This document shows positions 7,926 to 17,417 of a DNA stretch of 64,000 bases, piece by piece (position 1 is the first letter of the stretch; each line of letters opens with the position of its first letter). The notes beneath the pieces are model-generated. The model was given only the letters and a program-made list of their open reading frames with translations. It did not search any database and was not told the origin of the DNA. Source of the stretch: Leptospiraceae bacterium (GTDB lineage Bacteria > Spirochaetota > Leptospiria > Leptospirales > Leptonemataceae); contig BPKM01000002.1 of NCBI GenBank assembly GCA_026005135.1, positions 434,001-498,000 of the forward strand, given 5' to 3'. Made by a program: the position numbers and the translations under genes.

Positions 7926-9938
7926 TTATTCCCCCATTTTTTCGATTATTATATTTTTATATTTGATTGCCTTTTCGTTTAAAGGATCGATCTGTAATAC
8001 CATCTGAAAGGATTGAAGTGCCCTCTGATATTCTTTATTTTTATAATATGCTTCTCCTAATACTAAATATACTTCTTTTAAAAGAGAAGGTGGATAATCT
8101 TCGTAAGTTAATGGTAATAAAGTTTCTATAACATTTTCAATATCACTTTGAGAAGAAGATAATAATAAAATTTTTCCTTTGAGAATTTTAATTTCTGGAT
8201 CCTCTGGTGCCAAACGTATTGCTTTATTAATCCAGGATTTTGCAATTTCTATATTTGAGGGTTCATTTGTTAAATAATAACATTCTGCTATTTTTATGGC
8301 AGCCTCTTTTTTTTGCTCTATGGAAGAATCGATAGATTCAAAAACCTTTAAAAAATAAGAAACAGATGTGTTATAATCTTTTATATTTTTATACAACTCC
8401 CCTAATTCTAAATAAACTACAGAAGAATTTTTTTCGTCTATATTGATCTTTTTTAATTCCTGAATTGCCAGATCATAACTACCTAAATTTTGATAAGCTC
8501 TTGCTAATATAATATGTATTTTATTTTTTTCTTCTGGTGTAATATGAGGTTGTTCCAATGCTAATTTCCAGATTTCAATTGCTTTATCTTTTCTACCTCC
8601 ATAATAATAGGATTTACCCAATTCATAAAAAATTTCAATTTTAGGATGTGGATTTAACTCTATTGCTTTTTTCAATACATTAACGGAATCAGCATATCGT
8701 TCCATTTTATTATAAATTTTACCAAGTTGTAATAAAGCATTAATTGTATTTTCTGTCCCGGGTGTTCGATTAACAATTTTACGATATATTTCAGCCGCTT
8801 CTAATAAATGATTCTTTTTTTCGTAAAGTTCTGCCAATCGAAATAAAGTAGGAAGATGGTCTGGATTATATTGTATAGAACGTTCCATTGTCTTAATAGC
8901 AGAATCTAAATCATTAAATTCTTCAAATGCATAGGATAATTTTTCGAATACTTCTGGATCTGCTGCTCCAAGAGACATTGCTTTTTTAAAATATTCTTTT
9001 GCTTTAACTTCATCATTTAATCTTAAATAAATTACCCCAATATTATAATAGATTTTTGCATTATCAGGAGCTAAACCAGAAGCTCTTTTATAATAATGTA
9101 ATGCTCTTTCGTATTGATCTAAGCTATAATAAATTTGTCCTAAAAGTGCTAAAACATTTGGTGTTAAAGTATGATTTGGAAATAATTCTAAAAAGTGTTG
9201 TAATTCTAAAATGGCTTCTTGTGTTTTTCCCTGTCGTATTAAAGAAATAGCTAAATTATATCTTGCAACTGGTTCATTGGGATCTGACTCTATTCCTTTT
9301 CGAAATTCTTTTTCTGCTTCTTTTGCTCCTTTTATATTCATAATAATATTTCCTGTTAATATAGAAACTAAAGAATCTTCTGGAGCAATTTGTTTTGCTT
9401 TTTGGGCTAATTGATAGGCATCTTCTAAATTTCCTAAATGATATTCAGTAATAGCTAAATTAACAATTGCTGGTAAATAATTTTCGTCATATTTTAGTGC
9501 CTGAGAAAAATAATGTTTTGCTAAGGGATATTTCTCCAAATCTAATGCAATAATTCCAAGATAGGTATAAGCAACGATTTTTTCTTTTTTGTTTAGAGTC
9601 GTATCAATTAATGACTGGAAATATTTTTCTGCTTTATTTAAAAAGCCTTCTCGATAATAATTTATACCTTTTTCTAAAGCTGGTGTAATATCTTTTGAAG
9701 GATAATAATACTTTTCCTTTAATTCTGAATTTATTTCTGGTAATTGTTTATTAAAATTTAAAAAATCAGGTATTCTTTTATTATAAAAATAATAAAAACC
9801 AGAAAAAATAATAAATAAAATTAATAGTACTATTCCTCCCCAAAGAATATATTTTAATTTGTTTGTCTTTTTTTCTTCTATTTCTATTAATTCTTCTTCT
9901 ATATTTTCATCATCAAGAAGTATTCTATTTTTTTCCAT
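7926..9938 (-). CDS. membrane-anchored TPR-repeat protein
   Basis: A 670-residue protein. An acidic cytoplasmic N-terminus is followed by one membrane helix (about residues 30-51). At least a dozen tetratricopeptide repeats of about 34 residues come next, recognisable by patterns such as AVNLAITEYHLGNLEDAY, YYNIGVIYLRLNDEVKAK and YLELGELYKNIKDYNTSV. The repeats would lie in the periplasm and act as a docking scaffold. It stands directly upstream of the exported HEAT-repeat gene. Two solenoid proteins in one transcript suggest they serve the same envelope complex, which is an inference. Confidence 0.85.
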   Translation of the reverse strand: MEKNRILLDDENIEEELIEIEEKKTNKLKYILWGGIVLLILFIIFSGFYYFYNKRIPDFLNFNKQLPEINSELKEKYYYPSKDITPALEKGINYYREGFLNKAEKYFQSLIDTTLNKKEKIVAYTYLGIIALDLEKYPLAKHYFSQALKYDENYLPAIVNLAITEYHLGNLEDAYQLAQKAKQIAPEDSLVSILTGNIIMNIKGAKEAEKEFRKGIESDPNEPVARYNLAISLIRQGKTQEAILELQHFLELFPNHTLTPNVLALLGQIYYSLDQYERALHYYKRASGLAPDNAKIYYNIGVIYLRLNDEVKAKEYFKKAMSLGAADPEVFEKLSYAFEEFNDLDSAIKTMERSIQYNPDHLPTLFRLAELYEKKNHLLEAAEIYRKIVNRTPGTENTINALLQLGKIYNKMERYADSVNVLKKAIELNPHPKIEIFYELGKSYYYGGRKDKAIEIWKLALEQPHITPEEKNKIHIILARAYQNLGSYDLAIQELKKINIDEKNSSVVYLELGELYKNIKDYNTSVSYFLKVFESIDSSIEQKKEAAIKIAECYYLTNEPSNIEIAKSWINKAIRLAPEDPEIKILKGKILLLSSSQSDIENVIETLLPLTYEDYPPSLLKEVYLVLGEAYYKNKEYQRALQSFQMVLQIDPLNEKAIKYKNIIIEKMGE

Positions 9939-9979
9939 TTATGATAACCTTTATTAAATTATCGTAAGAAATTTATTTT

Positions 9980-10468
9980 TTATTTTTCTTTTTTATCCTC
10001 TTGATTTTCAAGAAGAAATTTATATACTTTATCCAAAATAGCATTAACAAATTTAACAGCTCTTTCATCATCATATTTTCTTGTTAAAGTGCAACAAGTA
10101 TCAATAATAATAGGACCAGGGAATTCTTCTTTTAGAATTTCATACGTACCCATTCGTAAAATACATCTTACAATACTAGAAATTTGTCTTATATCTTTAT
10201 TACTATACTTTTGTATTACCTCATCAATATCGACTTCGTATTCCGAAACACCTTCTATAATATCATATAGTAGTTGTTTTTCTTCTTCTGAAAGTTTACT
10301 ATGTACCCAGCGAAGTTCTAAAACTTCTTCTAAGGAACTACTCCCTAGATCTAATTGGTATAAAGCCTGTAAAGCAATTTCTCTTAAATTAAAATTTGGA
10401 TGTTTTGCGCTAGATCTTTGTGCATATTTTGGTCTTTCTTTTAGTTTTACAATAATTGTTCTTTTCAT
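9980..10468 (-). CDS. nusB: transcription antitermination factor NusB
   Basis: A 162-residue NusB, which binds boxA RNA with NusE (S10) in rRNA antitermination. The all-helical fold is evident from NLREIALQALYQLDLG at the N-terminus, then LLYDIIEGVSEYEVDIDEVIQKYS, ILRMGTYEIL, IDTCCTLTRKYDDERAVKFVNAILDKV. These correspond to the usual NusB motifs, including the ERAVKFVNAILD-type C-terminal signature. There is an N-terminal extension of about 25 residues rich in basic residues. It overlaps the stop of ribH by 4 nt; ribH-nusB is a very widespread gene order. Confidence 0.93.
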   Translation of the reverse strand: MKRTIIVKLKERPKYAQRSSAKHPNFNLREIALQALYQLDLGSSSLEEVLELRWVHSKLSEEEKQLLYDIIEGVSEYEVDIDEVIQKYSNKDIRQISSIVRCILRMGTYEILKEEFPGPIIIDTCCTLTRKYDDERAVKFVNAILDKVYKFLLENQEDKKEK

Positions 10469-10944
10469 ATCTGTTCGATTTGATGATAAAGATCACACAT
10501 TTCTATTAGAGCAATTGCACTTTCAAAACCTTTATTGCCAGCTTTAGTTCCAGCTCTTTCTATTGCTTGTTCAATTGTATCTGTAGTTAGTACACCAAAG
10601 ATAATAGGTATATTTGTATCCATTGTAGCTCTTGCTATCTGGCTTGCAGACTGACCAGCTACATATTCATAATGATCTGTTGCACCTCTAATTACACAAC
10701 CAATACATAATATACCATTGTATTTACCTGTTAATGCAATTTTTTTTGCAGTAGAACCCAGCTCAAAAGAGCCAGGTACATAAAAAATATCATAATTTTC
10801 GTCTGGAATACCATATTTTCTAAAAGCTAAAATCGCACCATCTTTTAATTTTTCTGTAATAAAATCATTCCATCGAGAAACAATAATAGCATATTTATAT
10901 TGATTTGCTTTTAAAATAGAGCCTTCGTAGATTTTCATATTCAT
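10465..10944 (-). CDS. ribH: 6,7-dimethyl-8-ribityllumazine synthase
   Basis: It condenses 5-amino-6-ribitylaminouracil with dihydroxybutanone phosphate, the penultimate step of riboflavin synthesis, as a cytoplasmic icosahedral or pentameric assembly. The 159-residue length is typical. Motifs are SRWNDFITEKL (substrate-binding aromatic), VPGSFELG, CIGCVIRGATDHYEYVAG with the catalytic His, PIIFGVLTTDTIEQAIERAG and GNKGFESA. No other riboflavin gene is adjacent. It lies 11 nt after the VKOR-DsbA gene and overlaps nusB. Confidence 0.95.
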   Translation of the reverse strand: MNMKIYEGSILKANQYKYAIIVSRWNDFITEKLKDGAILAFRKYGIPDENYDIFYVPGSFELGSTAKKIALTGKYNGILCIGCVIRGATDHYEYVAGQSASQIARATMDTNIPIIFGVLTTDTIEQAIERAGTKAGNKGFESAIALIEMCDLYHQIEQI

Positions 10945-10955
10945 ATCCTTTTTAA

Positions 10956-12233
10956 TTATTTTTTTCTTTGTTTATATTCTTCATAAGCAGATTGTCCTTC
11001 TTTTTCATAAACCAAAGCATCTAATAGATGAAGAAAATACCTTTCATCTGGTGTTCCTCTGGATACCAGTTTATTATTAACTACAATTGTAGGTGTGGAA
11101 TCAATTTCAATCGATTTAGCATCCTGAACATCACGATTAATTCTTCGTTGTGCTATAGGACTTGTCATACATGCATATAACTTATTCCAGGGAATTCCTA
11201 CATTATTACTAATTCGCTCCAATTGTTCTAAATCAATAGGTAATTGTTGTTCCTGTAAACTAAAAAGCTCATGATAAAATTCTGGAAATTGAGGATATTC
11301 GCCTGCACAAACCGCAGCCTGAGAACCATTACAACGCCAATCTCCATAAGGTTTTCGAGGTGGAGCTTTAATATCTGGATTACAGGTAGAATCAAGAGGA
11401 AATTGTCGATAATAAATTACAATTCTTCCTGGCCATCTTTCCAATGCTTTTTTTAGAATATAAGTAGTATGTAAACAATGAGGGCATAAAAAATCGGCAA
11501 ATTTATGAATAACAATATAACCTTCTGGATTTCCTTCTATGGTTTTTATACCTTCTGTAGATAATTGAACTGATTTTAACGCATAAAAATCTCTTAAATA
11601 TTCTTGAACTTTTTCTGGTGGTAATAATTCTCCTTCTACTATTTCTGTTTTATAAGATTTTGCTTTAATATAATAAATTCCTAAAATTAAGGTCGCAATA
11701 ATAATTGCAATGCCAAAAATAGTTAATCCCTGTTGTAATAGAGTAAAATAATTTTCTTCTGGTTTATTGCGATTTTTTAATACAAGAGAAATAACAAATA
11801 AGGCTAATGTTATAAAATAAGTATAAACACATAATAAACAAGGAACAATTAATTTTGTAAAATTGATATATCCTAAGATAGAATCAAAAATAATTCCAAA
11901 AATAGTAGCATAAAATAAAAGTAAAATACGCGTATGATTAATTTGCGGATTTCCTTCTTGTTCTTTAAAATAAGAAATACCAAATAATAATGCTAAAAAT
12001 ATATAATAGATTAAACCTAAATAAGCAATAGGAATTCCAAAAATTTTAGAATAATCACTTTCTGCTAATTCTTTACAGCCATCAACACCTTCTATGGTAC
12101 ATCCTAAGGAAGAAGAACATATTTCTGGAAAAACATGCTTACAAACCAATAATATTGATAATACAATCCCTATAAAACTAATAATTAACCCAATAAGATA
12201 ATAAATTTTATTTTTCCTATACATAAATACCAA
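10956..12233 (-). CDS. vitamin K epoxide reductase / DsbA-like thioredoxin fusion
   Basis: A 425-residue disulfide-forming enzyme. Residues 1-155 form a VKOR membrane domain with four or five helices and the quinone-side active site CLLC (132-135), plus loop Cys pairs (31, 39, 45 and 53). A further helix (about 168-188) leads to a periplasmic thioredoxin/DsbA domain with active site CPHC (250-253) and a cis-Pro context DSTPTIVVNN. The fusion oxidises secreted Cys-rich proteins, passing electrons to quinone in place of DsbA/DsbB. That fits the Cys-containing secreted proteins elsewhere in the window. The start may be ATG 12231-12233 or the Met three codons later. Confidence 0.92.
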   Translation of the reverse strand: MVFMYRKNKIYYLIGLIISFIGIVLSILLVCKHVFPEICSSSLGCTIEGVDGCKELAESDYSKIFGIPIAYLGLIYYIFLALLFGISYFKEQEGNPQINHTRILLLFYATIFGIIFDSILGYINFTKLIVPCLLCVYTYFITLALFVISLVLKNRNKPEENYFTLLQQGLTIFGIAIIIATLILGIYYIKAKSYKTEIVEGELLPPEKVQEYLRDFYALKSVQLSTEGIKTIEGNPEGYIVIHKFADFLCPHCLHTTYILKKALERWPGRIVIYYRQFPLDSTCNPDIKAPPRKPYGDWRCNGSQAAVCAGEYPQFPEFYHELFSLQEQQLPIDLEQLERISNNVGIPWNKLYACMTSPIAQRRINRDVQDAKSIEIDSTPTIVVNNKLVSRGTPDERYFLHLLDALVYEKEGQSAYEEYKQRKK

Positions 12234-12301
12234 AATTATTTTTAGAATTAGATTTGAAAAGAAAAATTGATTTTTTTATGATCACACATCAAACTAAAAA
12301 A

Positions 12302-12375
<74 letters not shown>

Positions 12376-12498
12376 ATCATAAAAACAAAAAAATAACATT
12401 TAATACATCGTCAATTTGAATTTATTTTCCTTGTATCTGGTTAAACCCAGCTTTTAAATTTATGTTGACGACTTTAAAATATTAAAAAAAATTAAGGT

Positions 12499-12879
12499 AT
12501 GCCAAACAAAATAGAAAATATTATAAAATTTATAAAAAAAAGTGGTAAATATGGAGAAAAACCAGTATTCTCTTTAGAAGAGATTAAAAAATTCGAAGAA
12601 AAATTAGGTTTTAAATTTCCTAATGATTATAAAATCTTAGTAACAAGTCTTGAACCAGAAATCGTAAATTTTTATTTTGTACAACCATATAGACATTCCG
12701 TAAAGAAGCACTATGTTGTTTTTGCAGAATGGACAGATGATGTATTTGCCTTTAATGAAAAAGATCATTCTGTAATCACTATTCTAAAAGATGATGATTC
12801 TGGTATGAAATGGAATAATTTTACTGAATGGATGGAATATGTTTGGGATATGAGTAGTAAACCAGTTAACCCAGAATAA
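12499..12879 (+). CDS. SMI1/KNR4 (SUKH) family protein
   Basis: A 126-residue single-domain SUKH protein. The hallmark is IKKFEEKLGFKFPNDYKILV near residue 30. The C-terminus FTEWMEYVWDM fits the fold, and there is no signal peptide. SUKH proteins are commonly immunity proteins for polymorphic nuclease toxins, though many are orphans. No toxin gene is adjacent, so an immunity role is only a possibility. AAGG lies 5-8 nt before the start. It ends 2 nt before gtrA, so it shares that transcript. Confidence 0.75.
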   Translation: MPNKIENIIKFIKKSGKYGEKPVFSLEEIKKFEEKLGFKFPNDYKILVTSLEPEIVNFYFVQPYRHSVKKHYVVFAEWTDDVFAFNEKDHSVITILKDDDSGMKWNNFTEWMEYVWDMSSKPVNPE

Positions 12880-12881
12880 TT

Positions 12882-13292
12882 ATGAATCAATTTATTACGA
12901 ATTTAAAAAATACTTTTTATCGAACAACAAAACAATTCGTTAAATTCGGAATCGTAGGAATTATTAATACAATTATTACATTAAGTATTATTTTTATTTT
13001 ATCTAACTATTATGATGTTCATTATATTATTTCTAATGCTATTGGCTATATTGCTGGTTTTATTAATAGTTTTATTATGAATAAATTCTGGACTTTTAAA
13101 TCTAAAGGAAATGTATTTAAAGAATCCATCTGGTTTATCATCGTATTTTTAATTAGTTATGGTATTCAACTTATTGTTTTATATTATTTACATGGTATAT
13201 TAAATTATAATGAAAATCTATCTCAAATTTTAAGTATGATTGTTTATACGGTTGTCAATTTTCTCTTAAATAAATTTCTGACTTTTCGATGA
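12882..13292 (+). CDS. GtrA-family membrane protein
   Basis: A 136-residue protein with four membrane helices. It has the GtrA signature FVKFGIVGIINTIITLSIIF at the start and NKFWTFKS before the third helix. GtrA proteins are proposed flippases for undecaprenyl/polyprenyl-phosphate-linked sugars and usually sit beside a GT2 transferase, as here. It overlaps the next gene by 4 nt. Family is confident; the substrate is unknown. Confidence 0.88.
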   Translation: MNQFITNLKNTFYRTTKQFVKFGIVGIINTIITLSIIFILSNYYDVHYIISNAIGYIAGFINSFIMNKFWTFKSKGNVFKESIWFIIVFLISYGIQLIVLYYLHGILNYNENLSQILSMIVYTVVNFLLNKFLTFR

Positions 13293-14239
13293 AGAAAAAT
13301 AAAAAAAGAGAATTATTATCTATTATTGTTCCCTGTTTTAATGAAGAAGAAGTTATCGAAGAAACCTATAAACGTCTTCTTAATGTATTAAAAAATTTAA
13401 ATATCGACTTCGAAATTATTTTTATTAATGATGGAAGTAGTGATAATACATTAAACATTTTAACATCTATTGCTCTGAAAGATAATAAAGTTAAAATCAT
13501 CTCCTTTTCTCGTAATTTTGGACATCAACCAGCTGTTAGTGCAGGTATTCATTATTGCAAAGGCGATTATGCTGTAATTATCGATGCAGATTTACAGGAT
13601 CCACCAGAAATTATTCCAGATATGCTTCGTGTTGCAAAAGAAGAAAATGCTAATGTGGTTTATGGTGTAAGAAAAAAAAGAAAAGGAGAAACCTTTTTTA
13701 AACGATTTACTGCATGGGCATTTTATAAAATTATCAATTTTTTATCTGATGTGCCCCTACCAGAGAATACAGGAGATTTTCGATTAATTGATAGAAAAGT
13801 TATAGATGCATTTAATCAATTACCAGAAAAAAATAAATATATTCGTGGATTGATTAGCTGGATAGGATTTAAGCAAATTCCTTATTATTATATTAGAGAA
13901 CCTCGTTTTGCGGGAGAAACAAAATACCCTCTTTCTAAAATGATCAAATTTGCAACAACTGCTTTATTGTATTTTACAAGAAAACCCTTAAAACTTGCTA
14001 CAACAATGGGATTTTTAAGTATTATCGTTGGTATAATTTTAACGTTTTATGTTTTTCTCTCTTTATTTTTTAAACCAGAACAAACTGTGTCGGGATGGGC
14101 TTCTACTATTATTATTATAATCTTTTTTGGTGGCGTACAATTATTAACAATTGGCGTAATGGGAGAATATATAGGAAGCATTTTTGATGAAATTAAAAAT
14201 AGACCAATGTATATAATAGAAAAAACTTTTAATTTATAA
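13289..14239 (+). CDS. polyprenyl-phosphate glycosyltransferase (GtrB/DPM1-like GT2)
   Basis: A 316-residue membrane glycosyltransferase. The catalytic domain has IIVPCFNEEEVIEETYKR, FINDGSSDNTLNIL, FSRNFGHQPAVSAG and VIIDADLQDPPEII (DxD-type). It is followed by two C-terminal helices (about 236-258 and 270-292). It would charge a polyprenyl phosphate with a hexose on the cytoplasmic side, with the overlapping GtrA gene supplying the flip. The product probably decorates a surface polysaccharide or lipid. TIGR and Pfam families of GtrB/YkoT type fit the length well. Confidence 0.9.
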   Translation: MKKNKKRELLSIIVPCFNEEEVIEETYKRLLNVLKNLNIDFEIIFINDGSSDNTLNILTSIALKDNKVKIISFSRNFGHQPAVSAGIHYCKGDYAVIIDADLQDPPEIIPDMLRVAKEENANVVYGVRKKRKGETFFKRFTAWAFYKIINFLSDVPLPENTGDFRLIDRKVIDAFNQLPEKNKYIRGLISWIGFKQIPYYYIREPRFAGETKYPLSKMIKFATTALLYFTRKPLKLATTMGFLSIIVGIILTFYVFLSLFFKPEQTVSGWASTIIIIIFFGGVQLLTIGVMGEYIGSIFDEIKNRPMYIIEKTFNL

Positions 14240-14285
14240 TTCATTATTTTTTTTTAAGATTTTAATAGGGGAGATTTAAAATATA

Positions 14286-16412
14286 ATGCAAAAATTAAAA
14301 AAATTCAGTATTTTATTTTATATCATTTATTGTTTCTTTTTTTCTTGTTCTATCTATAAAGAAATTCCGCCAGTTATTAATAAGGGTATTTTAGATTTAA
14401 AGAACTGGGATTTTTCCAAACAAGGTATGGTTCCTTTAAAAGGAGAATGGGAATTTTACTATAATCAACTTCTAAATCCAGAAGATTTTATAAATAATTC
14501 TTACTCTACTATAAAATATTTAAACAGTCCCTCTTCCTGGACAGATATCAATTTACCAGAAAAAGGTTATGCTACCTATCGAATTAAAATTATCAATTTA
14601 AAAACAAATCAAATGTTAGGATTAAAAATTCCTTATATGAATTCCAGTTATAATCTATATTTAAATGGACAACTCATTGCAAAAAATGGTATTGTTGCAA
14701 CAAAAGAAGATTTATATATTCCTCAGCATTTACCACAGATCAGAATTTTCCAGAATAATTCCGCAGAATTAGAAATTATTTTACAAATCGCTAATTTTTC
14801 TGACAATATAGGAGGTATCTGGGAATCTATTTTAATTGGAACAGAAGAACAAATTGTAAAAAACTTCTGGATTTCGATTGGAAGGGAATTATTCTTTTTT
14901 GGTATTATTCTTATTATGGGTTTATATCATTTATTTTTATATTTTTTTAGAAATCAAGAAAAAGCATCGCTTTATTTTAGTCTATTCTGTATTTTTATGG
15001 CAATCAGAATTTCTATTACTGGAGAAAAATTTCTTTTACAATTTTTTCCATTTTTTCCGTGGGGATTACATATTAAATTAGAATATTTAAGTATCTATTT
15101 TGGACTACCTGTTTTCAGTTATTTTTTGTTTTTTGCTTTTAATCATAAATCAAAATCCCTCTATCTTTCGGATAAAAGAAATTTTAAATATATTATAACA
15201 GAAGAATTTTATTATCCATTAATTGAATTTATTTTTTATTTTTCTATTCCATTCATTTTGATTACAATTTTTACTAATACTATCTTTTATGGTGATTTTT
15301 TAAAACTTTATCAAATTTTTCTTTTAATTTGTGCTGTTTATCTCTTTTATGGAATGGTACTTGCTACGATTAAGAAAAAAGAAGGTGCTATTTTTTCTTT
15401 TATTGGAATTATAATTCCTTTTTTTACTGTAATAAATGATATTTTATACGCTAAAAGAATAATTCATACTGGCTATTTCCTTTCTTTTGGTATGTTTGTT
15501 TTTATTTTATTTCAATCTTTATCACTGGCATATAAGTTTTCTCGTTCTTTTAGTCAGATCGAACAATTAACAAATCATTTAAAACAATTATTATCAACAT
15601 TCGAAAAATTTATACCAAAGGAATTTTTAGAACTTCTTAATAAGAAAGATATAACAAAAATCCAATTAGGTGATCAAAGCGAAAAAGAAATGACTGTTAT
15701 GTTTTCTGACATTCGTAAATTTACTTCTATTTCTGAACATTTAACACCAGAAGAAAATTTTAATTTTATCAATCTATATTTATCTTTCATAGAACCAGTT
15801 ATAAGAAATCATAATGGTTTTATAGATAAATATCTTGGAGATGGATTTATGGCATTATTTTCTCAATCTCCCGAAGATGCCTTAAAAGCAAGTATAAAAA
15901 TTCAAAAAACCTTATCTGATTTTAATCAATTTATCGAAGAAAAAAATATTGAACCTATAAAAACAGGAATAGGAATACATGCTGGAAAATTAATGCTTGG
16001 TGTTGTTGGTAGCGAACATAGAATAGAAACAACGGTTATTTCTGATATTGTAAATACAGCATCTCGTTTAGAAAAACTTAATAAAGATTTTGGAACAGAT
16101 ATACTTATAACTAATGCAGTTGTAGATCATCTAAAAGAAAAACAAAATTATAAATTACGTTATATAGGAACAATTTTATTACGAGGAAAAACCAGTCCAA
16201 TAAAAATTTACGAAGTATATAATCATTATCATGATTTTATTATAGAAAATTATGATAAAACAAAAGAAGACTTTTATAAAGGTATATCTTATTTTACAAA
16301 CAATAAAATAGATAAAGCATTAGAAATATTCGAAAATATTATTCAAATAAATCCTTATGATAATCCAGCCCGGTATTATCATTTTAAATGTAAAAGCATA
16401 ATAGGTTTTTAA
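14286..16412 (+). CDS. 7TM-DISM adenylate cyclase
   Basis: A 708-residue sensor cyclase. The N-terminus has a signal peptide ending at FFFSC, a plausible lipobox. An extracytoplasmic jelly-roll sensor domain follows (GEWEFYYNQLL, WTDINLPEKGYATYRIKI, about 40-190). Then come seven membrane helices of the 7TMR-DISM type (about 205-420), a coiled linker, and the cyclase domain (about 460-640). Catalytic features are MFSDIRKFTS and DKYLGDGFMALF (the metal Asp pair) and SDIVNTASRLE. Lys in DKYLGDG and Asp in SDIVN favour ATP over GTP. The C-terminus resembles a single TPR-like helix pair (DKALEIFENIIQINPYD). AGGGGAG upstream fixes the start. This architecture is highly characteristic of Leptospira relatives. 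Confidence 0.92.
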   Translation: MQKLKKFSILFYIIYCFFFSCSIYKEIPPVINKGILDLKNWDFSKQGMVPLKGEWEFYYNQLLNPEDFINNSYSTIKYLNSPSSWTDINLPEKGYATYRIKIINLKTNQMLGLKIPYMNSSYNLYLNGQLIAKNGIVATKEDLYIPQHLPQIRIFQNNSAELEIILQIANFSDNIGGIWESILIGTEEQIVKNFWISIGRELFFFGIILIMGLYHLFLYFFRNQEKASLYFSLFCIFMAIRISITGEKFLLQFFPFFPWGLHIKLEYLSIYFGLPVFSYFLFFAFNHKSKSLYLSDKRNFKYIITEEFYYPLIEFIFYFSIPFILITIFTNTIFYGDFLKLYQIFLLICAVYLFYGMVLATIKKKEGAIFSFIGIIIPFFTVINDILYAKRIIHTGYFLSFGMFVFILFQSLSLAYKFSRSFSQIEQLTNHLKQLLSTFEKFIPKEFLELLNKKDITKIQLGDQSEKEMTVMFSDIRKFTSISEHLTPEENFNFINLYLSFIEPVIRNHNGFIDKYLGDGFMALFSQSPEDALKASIKIQKTLSDFNQFIEEKNIEPIKTGIGIHAGKLMLGVVGSEHRIETTVISDIVNTASRLEKLNKDFGTDILITNAVVDHLKEKQNYKLRYIGTILLRGKTSPIKIYEVYNHYHDFIIENYDKTKEDFYKGISYFTNNKIDKALEIFENIIQINPYDNPARYYHFKCKSIIGF

Positions 16413-16421
16413 AAAATAACC

Positions 16422-16446
16422 CCACTCCCCTAAAATAGGAGGTGGG
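16422..16446 (-). terminator. intrinsic terminator
   Basis: Imperfect stem CCCCAC...GTGGGG with extra internal pairs around a TAAAATA loop. On the minus strand it is followed by TTATTTTTT. It would end leftward transcripts from the MscS fragment and could serve the convergent cyclase gene less well. Confidence 0.6.
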
Positions 16447-16462
16447 GCAAACAAATAGAAAA

Positions 16463-16831
16463 TTATTTATTTTTGGTTTGAACTATTTCTTTTACTAAAT
16501 CTTTATTTGGAATTAAGATAATTTGATCACCAGAACGAACTTTAGTATTAAACTTATCTACTGTCTCTACTGTTCCAGATATATTTTGATATTTTATTTG
16601 AGAGTTTACTGGTAAAGAAGAACGAATCATATAACCTGCAATTAAATTTTCAAAGTAAGTATGTGATCCCCAGATAATAGCAATACCTAAATAAAATAAG
16701 AGTGCACCAGCTATAATATAGATTAAATTTTCAAATGCAGAAATATCTATTTTTAATTGTTTAAAAGCAATTATAAAAGTAATAATATGAAAAGATTTAT
16801 CCTTATTTAAACGAAAGAGAAAAACAAATTT
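16463..16831 (-). pseudogene. MscS-like channel fragment without a start codon
   Basis: The open frame reads FKQLKIDISAFENLIYIIAG, then a membrane helix (GALLFYLGIAIIWG), ENLIAGYMIRSSLPVNSQI, GTVETVDKFNTKVRSG and IILIPNKDLVKE, ending NK-stop. The order of pore helix, beta-domain motif (GTVE) and IPN motif matches an MscS core. However, the frame closes upstream at a stop (16832-16834) with no ATG, GTG or TTG before the first helix. The first in-frame Met lies inside the domain. I read it as the 3' end of a degraded channel gene. Confidence 0.55.
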
Positions 16832-16872
16832 TTATTTTGTATTATAAAAAATGATATAAAATAAAAGAAATT

Positions 16873-16968
16873 ATGAATATTTTAAATAAAAAAGAAAGTG
16901 CTATTAAAATGAGACTTGTTAGATTAAGAGAAAAAATACAAAGGATTATATATGGAAAAAAATTATAA
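16873..16968 (+). CDS. 31-codon ORF, probable 5' part of the next gene in another frame
   Basis: It encodes a basic peptide starting MNILNKKESAIKMRLVRL and ending IQRIIYGKKL. It overlaps the start of the 72-codon ORF at 16952 across an A7 run (16956-16962). With six A residues the two would fuse as RIIYGKNYKQYKEQ, giving a single protein of about 98 residues. Whether two peptides or one are made is open. Confidence 0.35.
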   Translation: MNILNKKESAIKMRLVRLREKIQRIIYGKKL

Positions 16969-17170
16969 ACAATATAAAGAACAACATAAAAATCAAGAAA
17001 TAGACACAAATGAATTATACGAAAAGGAAATAAATATAATATATAAAAAATTATATAAAAAATCATTTTTAAAAGATCTATTGGAAACTTTATTGATTAT
17101 TCCCTATTATGCAATTAAGGGATTCATAAATGATATTTTAAATAAAATAAAACAAAAAGATTCTAAATAA
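16952..17170 (+). CDS. small hypothetical protein with an amphipathic C-terminal helix
   Basis: 72 residues, Lys/Glu-rich. It has a moderately hydrophobic stretch FLKDLLETLLIIPYYAIKGF (about 43-62) that could bind the membrane. There is a weak AAAGGA purine stretch before the ATG. No family is recognised. It is probably the second part of a longer protein that begins at 16873. The following 17171-17383 is featureless AT-rich sequence. Confidence 0.4.
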   Translation: MEKNYKQYKEQHKNQEIDTNELYEKEINIIYKKLYKKSFLKDLLETLLIIPYYAIKGFINDILNKIKQKDSK

Positions 17171-17383
17171 TTTAAGAAAGATATTATTGTGTATTAATTT
17201 TTTGAATTATTTTAAAATTTTTATAAGAGCGAAACGACATTGTAAATATTGTAAATATCTTATAATACAAATAATTCTAAGAAAAAATAGCTATGAAGAT
17301 TGGTTAAAAAAGTAATATTAAAAATTTTTTATTTGAATATTTATAGTTAGTAAATCCTATTTTTTTAGGTATAAATTAAAAAT

Positions 17384-17408
17384 AAGGGCATGCGCCCTTT
17401 AATAAAGA
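17384..17408 (-). terminator. intrinsic terminator of the TonB-receptor gene
   Basis: A perfect hairpin AAGGGC/GCCCTT (17384-17399) lies just past the receptor stop codon and is followed on the minus strand by ATTTTTAATTT. Confidence 0.85.
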
Positions 17409-17417
17409 GGTATCGCT

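Noticed and set aside
16842-17066. Very hydrophobic 74-codon minus-strand frame
   Set aside because: It is antisense to the Lys/Glu-rich small ORFs at 16873-17170; the hydrophobicity is the usual mirror of AAA/GAA codons.
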